Shown: one piece after another, positions 13,716 through 25,075 of the stretch | How the letters are laid out: each line of letters begins with the position of its first letter | Position numbering within the stretch: position 1 is the first letter of the stretch | Source: Helianthus annuus | Lineage: Eukaryota; Streptophyta; Magnoliopsida; Asterales; Asteraceae | DNA length: 64,000 nt | Reading direction: 5' to 3' | Assembly: GCF_002127325.2 (NCBI RefSeq) | Contig: NC_035449.2 | Coordinates: 145,366,946 to 145,430,945 of the forward strand | The notes under the pieces: model-generated | The model's database searches: none | The model's input: the letters and a program-made list of their open reading frames with translations, nothing else | What the model was told of the DNA's origin: nothing | Program-made: the position numbers and the translations under genes

Positions 13716-14280
13716 TTCAGGAGGAGGAGTTCTACAAGAAATAGCTGAAAATTGTTGAAAATTCTGTCTTCTACTCATTCTTTTTCAGATTCAAATATTT
13801 TTCACGGCCGAAACTTGCTCAAAATCTCAGGGATTGTGCGCGATGGTATAAAGACAAACCCTTGAAAGTTTGGGGTTGAAATTCAAAGAAATAGTGGGTC
13901 AAATCGTTGTCCGAAGTTGGATCGCTTTTCTAGAACAACTCTGAATCGCTTATTGGATCTAGCTTGAACCGCTCATCCGTACGTGTTTAGGACCGCTTAT
14001 TCGGTCGAGTGACTTGGATCACTCCAAAAACAATTGTGAACCGCTTATTCATACATTTTCTGAACCGCTCGTACGAACAATTACCTGGATCGCCTATTTG
14101 GACCATCTGGATTCGCTCGAACAGCACACTATTGAACCGCTTATCCTACATATCTTGAACCGCTCGAATAGCATTTTATTTGGACCGCGTTTGTGATCAA
14201 ATTTCACTTGAATCGCTTATTCGACATTTTTTTTTGGACCGTCTTTCTGTCATTTGCATTGAATATTGTGTTAAATCATC
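13716..14280 (+). promoter_or_regulatory. Copia-2 leader with degenerate ACCGCTTAT array
   Basis: Between about 13915 and 14240 a motif of the form TGRACCGCTYATTC or TGGATCGCTTAT recurs about twelve times at 20-40 bp spacing, always in the same orientation, continuing the U3 motif. It codes for nothing consistent. A 60-codon open frame at 14014-14196 is incidental. Function unknown; a protein-binding or RNA-level role is inference. Confidence 0.75.
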
Positions 14281-16278
14281 ATGAATTCTGAGTTTTACAA
14301 CGCCTTTGCTACATCGACTACTCCAGCCGCGATTGCTCAAGCTATGAACCTGGAAAATGAGACTGGAACCACCTAGAAACCCCCGAAACTGATGAGTATT
14401 GAAGAATACTATGGGTGGAAAGATCGCTTTGAAAACTGGGTTCAGGCAAATCATCTCAGATCGTGGGAATGCATATTGGAAAAGTACACATTGCCTCGAA
14501 CAGAATTGCAAGTCATTAAACAGATATCTGAATTCTCAGAACAAGAACGTGCAATGTACAGAGCAGAGAAAATGATGATCAGTTTGTTACAGCAGGCGAT
14601 TAAAGAAGATATATTCATTCTGCTACAACATGACAAAACTGCGAAGTCAATTTGGGATGCTCTTAAAGTGAAATTCGAGGGTAGTGAAAGTATGATCAAA
14701 AGCAAGAAGGCATTGCTTAAAAAGGAATTTGATTTGTTTAGCAGTTTGCCAGGAGAGGATACTAAAACGCTGATTGAGAGATACTGCCACTTAGTGCGTT
14801 CGTTATCGATGTTGGGAGTTGAAAAAGGTCGTGAGGAATGGGTTGATAAATTGGCTGACGCGTTACCTCAGAAAGAGTGGGGAACGTATTTGATGATACT
14901 GAAAAACACGGGTGTTTATGACAAACTTACAATTGGTCAGTTTATTGAGAAAATTGAGAGTCAGGATCTTGAACAACAAAAGATCGCGAGGATGAATAAT
15001 CCTAGTGGTCAACAAGATGTTAAAATGTACTATAAAGGTAGTATTCCAGTTTCTGAAACTGAAAGAAGTCCGAAAATTCAAACTGCTTTCAGTGCTGGTG
15101 ATTCATCTGAAAAAGCTGATCAGGGTTCGAACAAAAGTAGCAGCGGGTTTTCATCGTTTCCGAGTGTGAATCCGAAAGAGACTAACACAAGTTTTCAGTC
15201 TCAGAGTACAAAAACCGGAAATGGATACATAATTCAGTGCAACATAGCTCTCAATCTTCCAGAAGGTCAAAGCTTCTCTGAAGACACTGCTAAAGATCAC
15301 ATGGCACTTCTGGGTTCAGTTCTGTTATCATATGAAGGTCTAGTTGCTGGTCGGATCGGAAATCCTATGCTCACCAAAGAGGATTACGATCAAATAGACG
15401 CCGAGGAAATGGAACTTATGGATATCAAATGGTGTCTTGCGAGTGTTCTTCGTCGGGCTGAGAAATTCAAAACCATTACCAGGAGAAATGACTTTCTTGA
15501 TGCACATGTTTCTACTTTAGGTTTTGATAAATCTAAAGTTACTTGTTTTCGATGCAGGGAGAAGGGCCATTTCAAGCGAGAGTGCAAAGGAAGAGAAGCT
15601 AGCGGAGCACAAAATCCATTCGGGAAAGATGATTACTACCGCAAAGCAATCTATCAACAAGTTGGTCAATCCCAAGAACCTCAGACAGCTCATAGGAGAA
15701 AGATTGAAGATTCCAAAAGAGCTTGTGTTGTAGATTTCAGCTGGAGTGATTACATATCATCTGAAGCTACAGCAGAACGAGTTATCGATCAAGATGATGA
15801 GAAACTACCAGATGGTTTCAGTTGGGATATGTTCATAGATGAAAAGGGAGGTTTTAAAGCTTTCATTGCAAAGATTGTCCGAGAGCCAAATTTGTTTGCT
15901 ACTTGGATGAGATCAATTGGAGAGAATGTGAAAATTGAAGATGAAAAGTCTGTATCTTCTGATGAAAGTTTAGATAGTACTAATGATCTTTCAGAAAACT
16001 CTGGAGATGTTTCAGATAGTTCAGATGAAATTGTACAAGATGAAACTGTGCAAGAACAGGATGTTGTATTTGACAAAACACCATCGGATTCTGATGTATC
16101 AGATGGTGATTCTGATAAGTCTGTACATTTTGATCAATCACCTGATCACAGCAGCAGTGATGATGAAGAAGAGAAACATATAAATATTGCAAAATCTTAT
16201 ATGTCTCCTGAAAGTTTTTATTTTTATTTTGCAGAAACATGGAGAAACTGGCGGAGGAACGAGCTGAAAAAGATCTAA
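14281..16278 (+). pseudogene. Copia-2 gag, N-terminal part with CCHC zinc knuckle
   Basis: Structural protein of the element. The start is ATG 14281 (MNSEFYNAFAT), matching the Copia-1 start at 44717. An in-frame TAG at 14374-14376 (codon 32) replaces the CAG seen in Copia-1; the frame is then open from ATG 14392 for 628 codons. It contains a UBN2-like copia gag region (WECI, IWDALKVKFEG, LIERYCHLVRSLS, DALPQKEWGTYL) and a CCHC knuckle at 15544-15585 (C-x2-C-x4-H-x4-C). After it come acidic Ser/Asp-rich stretches. The frame ends shortly after FYFYFAE, where a frameshift near 16230 moves the sequence into the next frame (16239 onward); Copia-1 is continuous at this point. Confidence 0.85.
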
Positions 16279-17435
16279 AATCTGAATCTAAAGGTGAATT
16301 TCAGAATGCTGAAAATGTGGCTGAGAAGATTGGTGAGGTTGTGAAAGAAGTAGAAAAGGTGATTGAAGTAGAAAAAGTGATTGAAGTTGTGAAAACCGTT
16401 GAAGTTGAAAAAATTGTTGAAGTCATCAAGCCCTGTGAGAAGTGTTTGAAAGCCTGCAAAGAGTGTGCAGTAAAAGATGACATCATCTCTGAGTACGAGA
16501 AAAAGAAAGAGCAGTTACTGTTCAATCTCAATTATGTGAAGGAATCGTACGACGTGTTGAACAAAACAGTAACTGGTCTCCAAAAGACAAACACAGAAAG
16601 AGAACAGGCGCTGATGATGATGAATGCAACTTTAATGTCGAAGCAAAAAGCTATAAATTTCTACATTGAAGAAAGTGCAAAATGGAAGCAAGAGTTGGAA
16701 ACTGAAAAAATTGAAAATGAGAGGATTAGGAGGTTATTGTTGAGCTATTCTACCTCTGATTATGTTATTGATCGTGTTTACCCAACTGTTGCAGGTATGG
16801 AAGCTTTTCAAGCTGAGAAGCCGAAAGAAAAAAAAGATTGTGGTAAGAAACCGACCGTTAGCTATAACAAGTGTCCGCCTCCAATTTGGGATGGGTATTC
16901 ACCTAGGAAACCAAATGAGGAACAACTTGCAAAAGCAGTCAATATACAGCTTAAAACAGATACAACTGATGTCTTACCAGAAAACATTGATGTGACGTTT
17001 ACCTCATCCGATACTGATCATGAGTCTGAAATAATCAAAAAGATGGTAGATCAAGTGTTGGATACTGATGAGGAGACAGAGTCAAAATCGGAGTCTGAAA
17101 AGCCAAATTCGTCTGTCAAAAGTCAAAATTCTTCGGTTAAACGGTCTTATAGTAAAGAATTTTTGTTATCAAAGGCAGATTTGAATGATGAAACATTCGA
17201 AGTTGTTTATACTTTGAATGGTTCTGACAAATTATATTACAACAAAGATTTTCCGATAATGAGTATCAAAACAGAATTAATCAACAAAACTTTTAAACTA
17301 ATGGAGGTTAATATTCCTGAATTAAAAGTGTTGAAAAATTTTGATAAACCTAAAAAATTTACTTCCAGAGTTCAACAACGTCTAAACAAGAAAAAAAGTT
17401 ACAATTCTGGTCCTGGTTTTTTCAAAGAAACCTAA
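16231..17435 (+). pseudogene. Copia-2 gag, middle part with coiled coil and Cys cluster
   Basis: Continuation of the gag polyprotein in a shifted frame (398 codons from ATG 16239). It starts with Glu/Lys-rich helix, then a run of VEKVIEV-type heptad-like repeats. A C-x2-C-x3-C-x2-C cluster lies at 16434-16466 and is also present in Copia-1. A long predicted coiled coil (LNYVKESYDVLN to ENERIRRLL) follows, then PPIWDGYSPRKPNEEQ and a Ser-rich acidic region. It ends at 17435 because of an extra T near 17420; the sequence then continues in the third frame. No enzymatic motif is present. Confidence 0.82.
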
Positions 17436-18225
17436 CCAAAATCGTAGCTACAAAAAGAAAGGTTTAGGTTTTATTCCACCAGAAAATCATAAAAATGAGA
17501 AAAATTCTAATTCAAACACTGAATTTGTGACAGGTGGAAGCTCGGAAGATGAACGGCAGAAACCATTTTGGAAACAAACTAACAAAGAGTTTCTTGCTGA
17601 AAAGAGAAAGAATGGAACTGGAGTATTTCATCCAAGAAATACTCAAACCTGTTTGAAATGCAATGTAGCTGGTCACATTGCATCGGATTGTTTGAAAGAT
17701 ATCAAAGCAAAACAGGGAGATTATCAGAAGATGAAAGACAAAGTTGAAGAAAAATCTGAGAAATCCAAAATTTTTAAAAATTCGAAAAATGAAGTTGGAG
17801 AATGTTCAAAGAAAAAGACAAAATTTTACAAAAGACAAGGAAATGACAACCAAGTGTGGGTTGCTAAAAAGGTAGAAGAAAAAGTCGGCGATGAATCTGG
17901 TTCCACAAATCCAGAAGAGCCACAAGTTATGGAGAAAAGTTCAGAAAATGATGATGTTCTTCCATCATTGAAGTTTGAAGAAGTGAAAAAGAAAGTTGGA
18001 AAAACTGATATTTCAAATCAGTTCTACAAAGAAAAGGATGAATTTGATGTCGAGAAAACATTCAACGGGAATGTTAAGAAGATATTTGGGAAGATGTTGA
18101 GTGGGAGAGCTAAAGGGGTAAAAGACTTTTACGCAACTAAAAAGGCGACATACAACCCTACAGCTGAAGAGTTGAAACTCCTCAAGTCTGAGAAGACTTG
18201 GAGGGAAGTTTACTTCCCAGAATAG
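17430..18225 (+). pseudogene. Copia-2 gag, C-terminal part with second zinc knuckle
   Basis: Lys-rich continuation (KKKGLGFIPPEN block, then open from ATG 17527 for 232 codons). A second CCHC-type knuckle, CLKCNVAGHIASDC, lies at 17650-17691. Then come charged Lys/Glu regions and a C-terminal KTWREVYFPE, with TAG at 18223-18225. In related Copia elements protease would be expected after this region, but here the sequence goes straight to non-coding DNA. It corresponds to the minus-strand Copia-1 segment at 1-690. Confidence 0.8.
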
Positions 18226-20288
18226 TGAAAGGACTATGCCGGAGATCCCAAGTTTATATCGTGGATCAGGAATCGGCATCATTCTAGTTTATGATATGTT
18301 TGTTTGAATGATTGTGATTCATGTTTGGATGTTTTGCAGGTGAAAGGACTACGCCGGAGCTTCCAGGTGGTTAATTGCGAAGCAGGAATCAGCATTTTGA
18401 TTGATATAATGGTGATGTAGACGTAATATTCCTACACGTGGTAGTTTTTGGGTATCTACAAGTGGTAATCTTGATCCCACAAGTGGTATTTGTGGTTAAA
18501 TTTTGAGATGTTTGTATACTTTGAAGAGATTACATTTACAAGTGATACAGAAGGTTCTTAGATGCAAATGGTAAATCAGGGACATTAATTTGTACTTGAT
18601 TTCCTATTCATGACAAAAGACAGACAAGATGATGAACCACATCTCCGTTCTTAAAATTGATACTCCTACAAGTGGTTGTTATCAACACAAATTCATTTTC
18701 CGGAAAAATCATTTCGATTAAAACAAACTTAAGTGTTTTGAAATCTAAATGAGAAAATGATTTGTGATAGGGGGAGTTCAGCTTGTTTATGCCTAGTGAA
18801 TGGCGATTTGATGTGTTTCAGTGTCAGTTGTCAAGTTTCTGTACAGTTTGTTGTTGCTTTTTATATTTTAGTAGGTCAGATATCTAGAAGTTTTCAAATT
18901 TTTCTTTAAAATGTGTTTGCATTTTAGGGGGAGTAGGGATAATTTCAGAAAATCCAAAAACATTTAAAAATTTGAAAAAGCCAAAAACATGATAAAATTC
19001 AAAAATGAGTTTTGTTGCGAAAAAGAGGATATGATAGTACATCAGTGGACTATCACGGCATGCTAAAGAAATGTAAAGTTAAAAAGTGTTAAATAATCTT
19101 ACTGCGGATGTGTCAGTAGATTTTCGCACATTTAGTAAATTGAAACGAGATATAAACCTAAATTCAAACTTGCTTAATTCGTGGGTAACTATTCTTGAAT
19201 ATATGGGTAACCCCCGAAATCTTGTTTGAAAGGTCCCATATTCTGAGATACTATGTCTTTATACTCAGTGATATCTGGGGTATTATCCCGGGACTTCTGT
19301 TGTATGGAAATACTGACCTAGTCCCCGGATAATACTTTTTACTAAAGCTTTGAAACATAAGCTTCGCCCTCAGCATGCTGATGAAACAATAAAATTGATA
19401 GTCGCTGCTGTTGAAATGCAAAAAGATCCTCTAAAGGGGACCCACCAAAAGTCGAGCCGTCATCTCTCTGCTGAACGGAAGTTCTGACCTGAGCTCTCAC
19501 GGTTTCGCATTTAACCCCTTTACAGATATCATCTGTGGTATACTCACCTGTAAGACTGAATATTTGGGATCTGGATACGGGAGTATATTCAAGTGGAGTG
19601 ATACACAATTAAGTTTAAGTCTCTAAATCATTAATATCGTATCTCGAATCAATTGAAATTTATGTTGAAAATTTAAGAGGACAAACATACTGACAATCTA
19701 GGTAAATTGTTTAAAGCTTAAAATGAAATCAAGCTTAACGGTGTTGATGATTTGTCTCATAAACTGATATGATCCTCTTGCACGAACTCACAAAAATATT
19801 GTTTGTAAATATTTCATTGTATGCATTGCATTTCTTTACATTGAAAATTTCAAAAAGATTTTGTGTGTGTTTTAGCATAATTTTTGTAAAAAGTCAAAAA
19901 GATTTTCGACAACTGATATTGGAAAACTGATTTTCAAAATTCCGAGTGCTAAACATGATGAGCAGAATGTGAGGGGGAGTGTTTGTATAAATCTAACTGT
20001 TTTTGTTAAATCTAGCCTTCTTCAAGTGGTTCATCATAGATTGTTTTTGAGGGGAGTCAAATGTTGGTGCATAGTGGTTGAAATCAATTTGTAAAAGAAA
20101 TTTACTTTGAGGTAGAGTCTATGCAGGAAAGCTAGGCGTTGATCCTGAAGATGTTACTGAAGATGAGAATACCAGTAAATCGAGAGAGGGAGTCTGTAGA
20201 TAGAGAAAGAAAAGCTCGAAGACTGATCAAGACTGAAGATGTGAAGACACAGCATGGTGTGACTCGATAGTCGACTCCATCAACATCT
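18226..20288 (+). other. Copia-2 3' non-coding region
   Basis: About 2 kb without a gene. It opens with a 55-bp imperfect direct repeat (GTGAAAGGACTAYGCCGGAG at 18226 and 18341) whose second copy follows TGTTTTGCAG. An ACAAGTGGT-like motif recurs at about 18436-20030. GGGGGAG polypurine tracts occur near 18770, 18927 and 19973, before the real one next to the LTR. A small minus frame at 19342-19608 has no recognisable product. Confidence 0.7.
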
Positions 20289-20299
20289 GAGGGGGAGTC
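20289..20299 (+). other. Polypurine tract of Copia-2
   Basis: GAGGGGGAGTC abuts the 3' LTR start TGTTGGTGC at 20300. Confidence 0.85.
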
Positions 20300-20769
20300 T
20301 GTTGGTGCACTACATCTGCTGATTACGTCTTGTATCGAGTCATTATCTTAGAATGTTAAATCTAGGCATGTAATACGAGAAATTATGAGATTGTATAGGT
20401 TTATAGTGTTTGGACCGCTCATAGGTACATGGTGATAGTGGACCGCTCATATGACACTATCTTGGGCCGCTTAAGTGTCAAGTTTATGGGTCGCTTATAT
20501 GAAATGTATATGGACCGCTTATTGGGCCTGTCCAATAAGCGGTTCCAGGAGCCTATAAATACCTTATGAACGAGTTCATTTGTAACTGTTCCTGATTTTC
20601 GTACCGAGGTGCTGCCGGATCGAAAACAGATTGTATTCATCTTCAAATCAATAGAAAAGGAGTTTAAAGTGATATACAAGCCATTCCTACGTCATTTACT
20701 TGTTTTCCGCACCTGTACTTGACGAAAACACCTCTGAACGACTCGTTCGGGTCACCAAACGATCCTACA
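20300..20769 (+). repeat. 3' LTR of Copia-2
   Basis: 470 bp, same ends as the 5' copy. Differences seen by eye: TTTT/TTAT and GAC/GAA in U3, then AACAG/AACTG, ATCG/ATCT, AAGCT/AAGCC, ATTGA/ATTTA and CAACT/CGACT downstream. Confidence 0.95.
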
Positions 20770-22055
20770 CTAGTTAGTATAATCTTGTTGTTTATGTTGA
20801 TCATGTTAGAACAAGTTGTGTAAAAATGGGATTATAATGATCTTAATGCTTATATATTGTAGTAATCTATAAGCATGTTACTCTTGCCATGTTAAACTTG
20901 AAAATATGATTTAAACATGATTATTTTTAAATCATGCAAGATCATCATCCCTAAAATTATGAGCTTTACATGTGTATATAACCTTTATTATGGTTCTTGA
21001 AATATTAAACATGTAATGGACATGAAACTTGACTTTTAAAAACTAGTAAACTTGGTATTTATATATAAAAAAAGTGGACATAAAAAGCTTGTTATAAAAA
21101 AGGGGGTGATGTATAAAAGTCTTGGTATTTTACTAACTTGGAAAATATATATATGTTAAAAGCTCATGAAAGAATGAAAGCATGTGTGATTATTACTTAA
21201 AAAAATAGTTTTTGGTAAAGCTTAACAACTTGGTGATGATTTGGAAATTGATTTGGTGATTTAAACGCGTTTTCAAAGCGTGGGGAAACGTCACGGTTTA
21301 GGGGAAACTATGGCGAATTTTTCTAAAAATCTAATCGCGATTAAAAATGGGGTTAAAGGGTGATTAACAAAGTTAAACGCGATTAGTGGTCTTAAAACGT
21401 CATCATGGAAGCTTTGATGAAAATGGCTAAGGCCTATATACTCAAGAGTTCTTATGAACTTGAAAATATATTCTTACAAAATAGATGAGTAAAAATAATA
21501 ACCATGTAAAAATATAATTTTTGACCAAAAATTATATATTTTGGGAAACTTAACAAGTATATGTATTTTGTGATATGTGTATGTACTGAGATACCTTTAG
21601 GGTGATCGAAATAATACATTCATAATTACAAGAAATACTTGTATGTGACCAAGTATAAAAAGACACCAAAAATACATATACATGTTTCCTACATGTTACA
21701 ATGAAATGCTATTAAACGGACGAATAAACGAAATGGTCGAAACATTAATACATAACACTTGAATACAACAGACTGGGCGTATCGACATCGTGAACAAGTT
21801 ACTACAAAGTCGAGTCTAAAATAACATATTTTAGACATTAAAACAAGCACATATCTAAGCAATCGATAACAAGAATCCGGAAAGTCGAAAACTATACAAA
21901 TTACCAAGTATTTTTCATAGGAAAATGAACTTATTTAAAGTTTACTACTTGGTAACATTTTGGTAAAAAAAATTGCAAGATTATGTTAATGGAATTGGGC
22001 CTATCAAAGCTAGTAATAGGCTAGGCCCAAATTCCTTAATACATGGGCTAGGGCC
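20770..22055 (+). repeat. 3' LTR of Gypsy-1, segment 2
   Basis: Resumes the Gypsy-1 LTR at the copied ctagt and runs to gggcc (22051-22055), the target of LARD-1. It corresponds to 5' LTR positions from about 2910 to 4200. No gene. Confidence 0.95.
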
Positions 22056-23761
22056 TGCAACACCCCAAAAACGGGTTTGGTAATCAAACTCCGTTAATAT
22101 TACTGACGGGTAAAATACCGTTAGTGGTAAAGATTTACCCCGTAAATATTAGGATTTAAATAAATAAATCTAATATTAATTAAAAGGAGGATAAATACTT
22201 TGAGAAAACAAAGTATATAAAAGGCCCGAGTTAACGGGACTTAAAGTAGAAACAGGATGTGATTTCCCCAAACCCGCCAAGTAACTAGGAATATCAACCT
22301 AGTTAATTGAATGTTGTTAAAATGCCAATGAAACTTGATTAATAATACTCTTTATAAAAAGTTGAACAAGTGAGGGGACTGGACTTGACAAAATTGAAAA
22401 TAGATTTATTTAATTAATACAAAACACCAAAACACACACTTCAGTGTATGTTTGGTCGACATTTCCCAGGACCCAAAAAGGGGTTCTACCAAGTGAACCC
22501 TAAATCCACAAAATTGATCAAAATCAAGGAGAAATCAAGCCAAGAATTTGGGGCTTTTAATAAAATCGTGATCACCAAGCTTAGGGGATCACAAGGTATG
22601 TGGAATTTTGATGTTTAGTGATATTTCGAAATTGTGATGAACATGCATGAACGAAATTTCTTGCATGAATGTTCAAGGTTATAGTGATATTAGTGTGGGT
22701 ACAAGTCTAGGAACAAACCCTAGATGCAAACTTGTAGAATTGAGCCATAAACTAGTGATTAATCAAATAACCAAGTATGAGCTAAGTGGGTTTTGTTGAT
22801 TTGATGAAATTGATGTTGTATTGATGTGTGTAAACATCATATTAATTCATATGAATGAACTACTTGAACAAATTAGAGATTTTGTTAAGAGTTCATAAGT
22901 AATTAGAAGTGGGTCTTGACTTAGAGTTAAAGCCATGATTATGATGGTCAAAGTGTGTATATGCTTGTAATAACTGAAATTACATGTTGATTTATTATTA
23001 CTTGAGGTAGGAATTAGATGACATGTAAGCTAATTTGGCGTCTCAAAAGATGATGTTCACTAAGCGCGGATAATGTGCCTAGTTGAGTCTTGTGAACTTG
23101 ATTGTGCAATCATATGTGTTAAATGGTGATTTGACTTCTATAAAGTCAAACCGACCACTAATAAGATCGAATGATAATTTTGATAGAAAATACGTAAGAT
23201 GTAATAGTCATGATTGACAATGACTAAACTAATCATCTTACGAAATATGATGATAGTTTGATGTGTAACAAGCTAGGTGAAAGCTTGGAGGAAGGAGCGG
23301 GTCAAACAAATTAAGAATGGAGGAAAAAGCATAATTCGGCTGCAAGGTAAGTATAGCTTACACTAGTCATATATTTAGAATGTTCTTTTGTCGTATTGAT
23401 TACGAATAAGATAAATTCCTAATTGAGATATGGTGTTCCGGCGTGTAATTGTACGAAACTAGATAACCAAATAGGATAAGAAACCATATTGATGGTTAAA
23501 AAATGAGTTAAATCGGTAATTCAATCATTTTATGACGAATGAAACATGTACTTTTAAGGGTTATCATATAAGGTAAATCATGATAACCAATAAGGGTAAA
23601 ATTGTAATTTGGTCACTCGTTGACAATAATTGTTGGTTTTGAAAGATACTTATTTCGTAAGCCTTAATAGGCCAAAAAGCGTTAAGAGGTGATTTACAAT
23701 TAAAATGCCCGCGCGGTGTAAACCGGAGCGAGTCGTGTAGACGAGATGTCAATAAGCTTCA
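22056..23761 (+). repeat. 5' LTR of LARD-1, first segment
   Basis: Matches 38044-39745 in the 3' LTR. Ends with cttca (23757-23761), duplicated after Gypsy-2. No gene; the small minus frame at 23564-23752 recurs at 39549-39737 in the other LTR. Confidence 0.93.
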
Positions 23762-24220
23762 TGTCACACCCCCAAAATCCACACGCGGAGTATCACCGCT
23801 TGGGAGCGTGACTGACCAGGATCAAGCCACCAATCATACAGAACATTGTATAAAGTAAAAGTAAATGCAATATAAACCAAACCAATTCCATATGAAAGGT
23901 GTTTCCAAAACATAAGTAAGTTGTCATTGTTTAGCGGAAGCGTATTATTGTAAAACTCATAGCAAATAAATGTCAAATATCAAAAGTGTTCAATAAGATG
24001 ATCAAGATCCAAGCCCCACAACGACCTGCTCCTTCCTTGTGCAAGCTCCAATATGTACCTAAGGTCCTGCAAGGCATGCAGCAGATAATCAACAAACTAG
24101 TTGAGCGAGTTCACAGTTAATAGTTTAGTTTGGGTAATAGTGCGTTCGTTCAGTTAAGTTTCATATCGTATCAGTTCCATCGCGGCCTCCCAGGCATGTG
24201 TGCGAAGATTAGGTTCGTTA

Positions 24221-24332
24221 GTTCGCGACCATAGTCTTTACCGACCAGGGTGTGTGCGAAGGCAATTTATCAGTTCGTTCGCGACCATAGTCTTTACCGA
24301 CCAGGGTGGGTGCGAAGGCAGTTGAGTAGTTC
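24221..24332. repeat. 56-bp tandem repeat, 2 units, in Gypsy-2 LTR
   Basis: GCGACCATAGTCTTTACCGA occurs at 24225 and 24281; the two 56-bp units differ at a few positions. Present identically in the right LTR. Confidence 0.85.
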
Positions 24333-24810
24333 GTAAGCATCAACAGTTTAATCGTTCGTTACAGTATCAAAGTATGCACAAGTAATCATCCAACCCATTC
24401 CCACCCTGGGAACCCATGCCTTGGCTGTGTGAACTCACCTTGGTTTGCTCGGTATGTTATTGCTTCTAGGATTAATTAACTGTCTAAGTCCGGTACACAC
24501 GACCTAGGATGCATTGCACATAAATCCGAGATAAGTGATTGCAAGCAAATAGGGTTTACAAGTCTTTGTTATACAAGCAATTGTGTTATGTACGTTCATT
24601 GTGTACGGAATGATATGATAAAGGTTGTTTGCGCATATGGTATCATTCAGTCAAGTGTCACATAATCACATACAGGTAGAGCATAGTAGCATGTTGTTTC
24701 TCATGGACTTGCCATCACAAACAGAAAATCTTTTCAAGTGTAACAGAACTCAAAGCATGTAACATCACTGTATTTCATATCATGCATTCAAACATGTATA
24801 AGCATAAGTA

Positions 24811-25075
24811 AATCGGACTTTTGATCCTTTATACAATCTCGGACAGGATTCATTCTTATAACCTCAGATCCTTTACATACTAGTGAAGCTCGGACCAGGC
24901 ACTAAGGTAAATAAGATCGGACAAGCAGTTTTTACACTAAAATCGGACCACATATAATAACACAAAGTCGGACTAAGGAGCTCCCCCCCTTTAAACTCGG
25001 ACAGGGAAGTCCCCATACAAAGCTCGGACAAAGAGGGATCAAAACTCGGACATGGGGTCTTGGGGTTAAAAGTCG
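24811..25075. repeat. TCGGAC dispersed motif array in Gypsy-2 LTR
   Basis: (A/C)TCGGAC occurs about ten times within 265 bp, all in one orientation, with variable spacers of roughly 15-40 bp. The same array lies in the right LTR at about 31977-32241. Confidence 0.85.

Larger units (their letters stand above)
13233..20769 (+). mobile_element. Copia-2: gag-only non-autonomous Ty1/Copia element
   Basis: A 7,537-bp element starting TGTTGGTGCAC and ending CGATCCTACA, with 5-bp duplication ctagt at 13228-13232 and 20770-20774. The LTRs are 13233-13702 and 20300-20769, both 470 bp with about seven substitutions by eye (about 1.5 percent). It has a primer site, a motif-rich leader, one long gag-type coding region (14281-18225) and 2 kb of non-coding sequence before a polypurine tract. 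No protease, integrase, RT or RNase H motif appears, so it would need proteins supplied by another element. Confidence 0.93.

Noticed and set aside
19342..19608. Minus-strand 88-residue protein in Copia-2
   Set aside because: No family resemblance; it lies in the 3' non-coding region of an oppositely oriented element.
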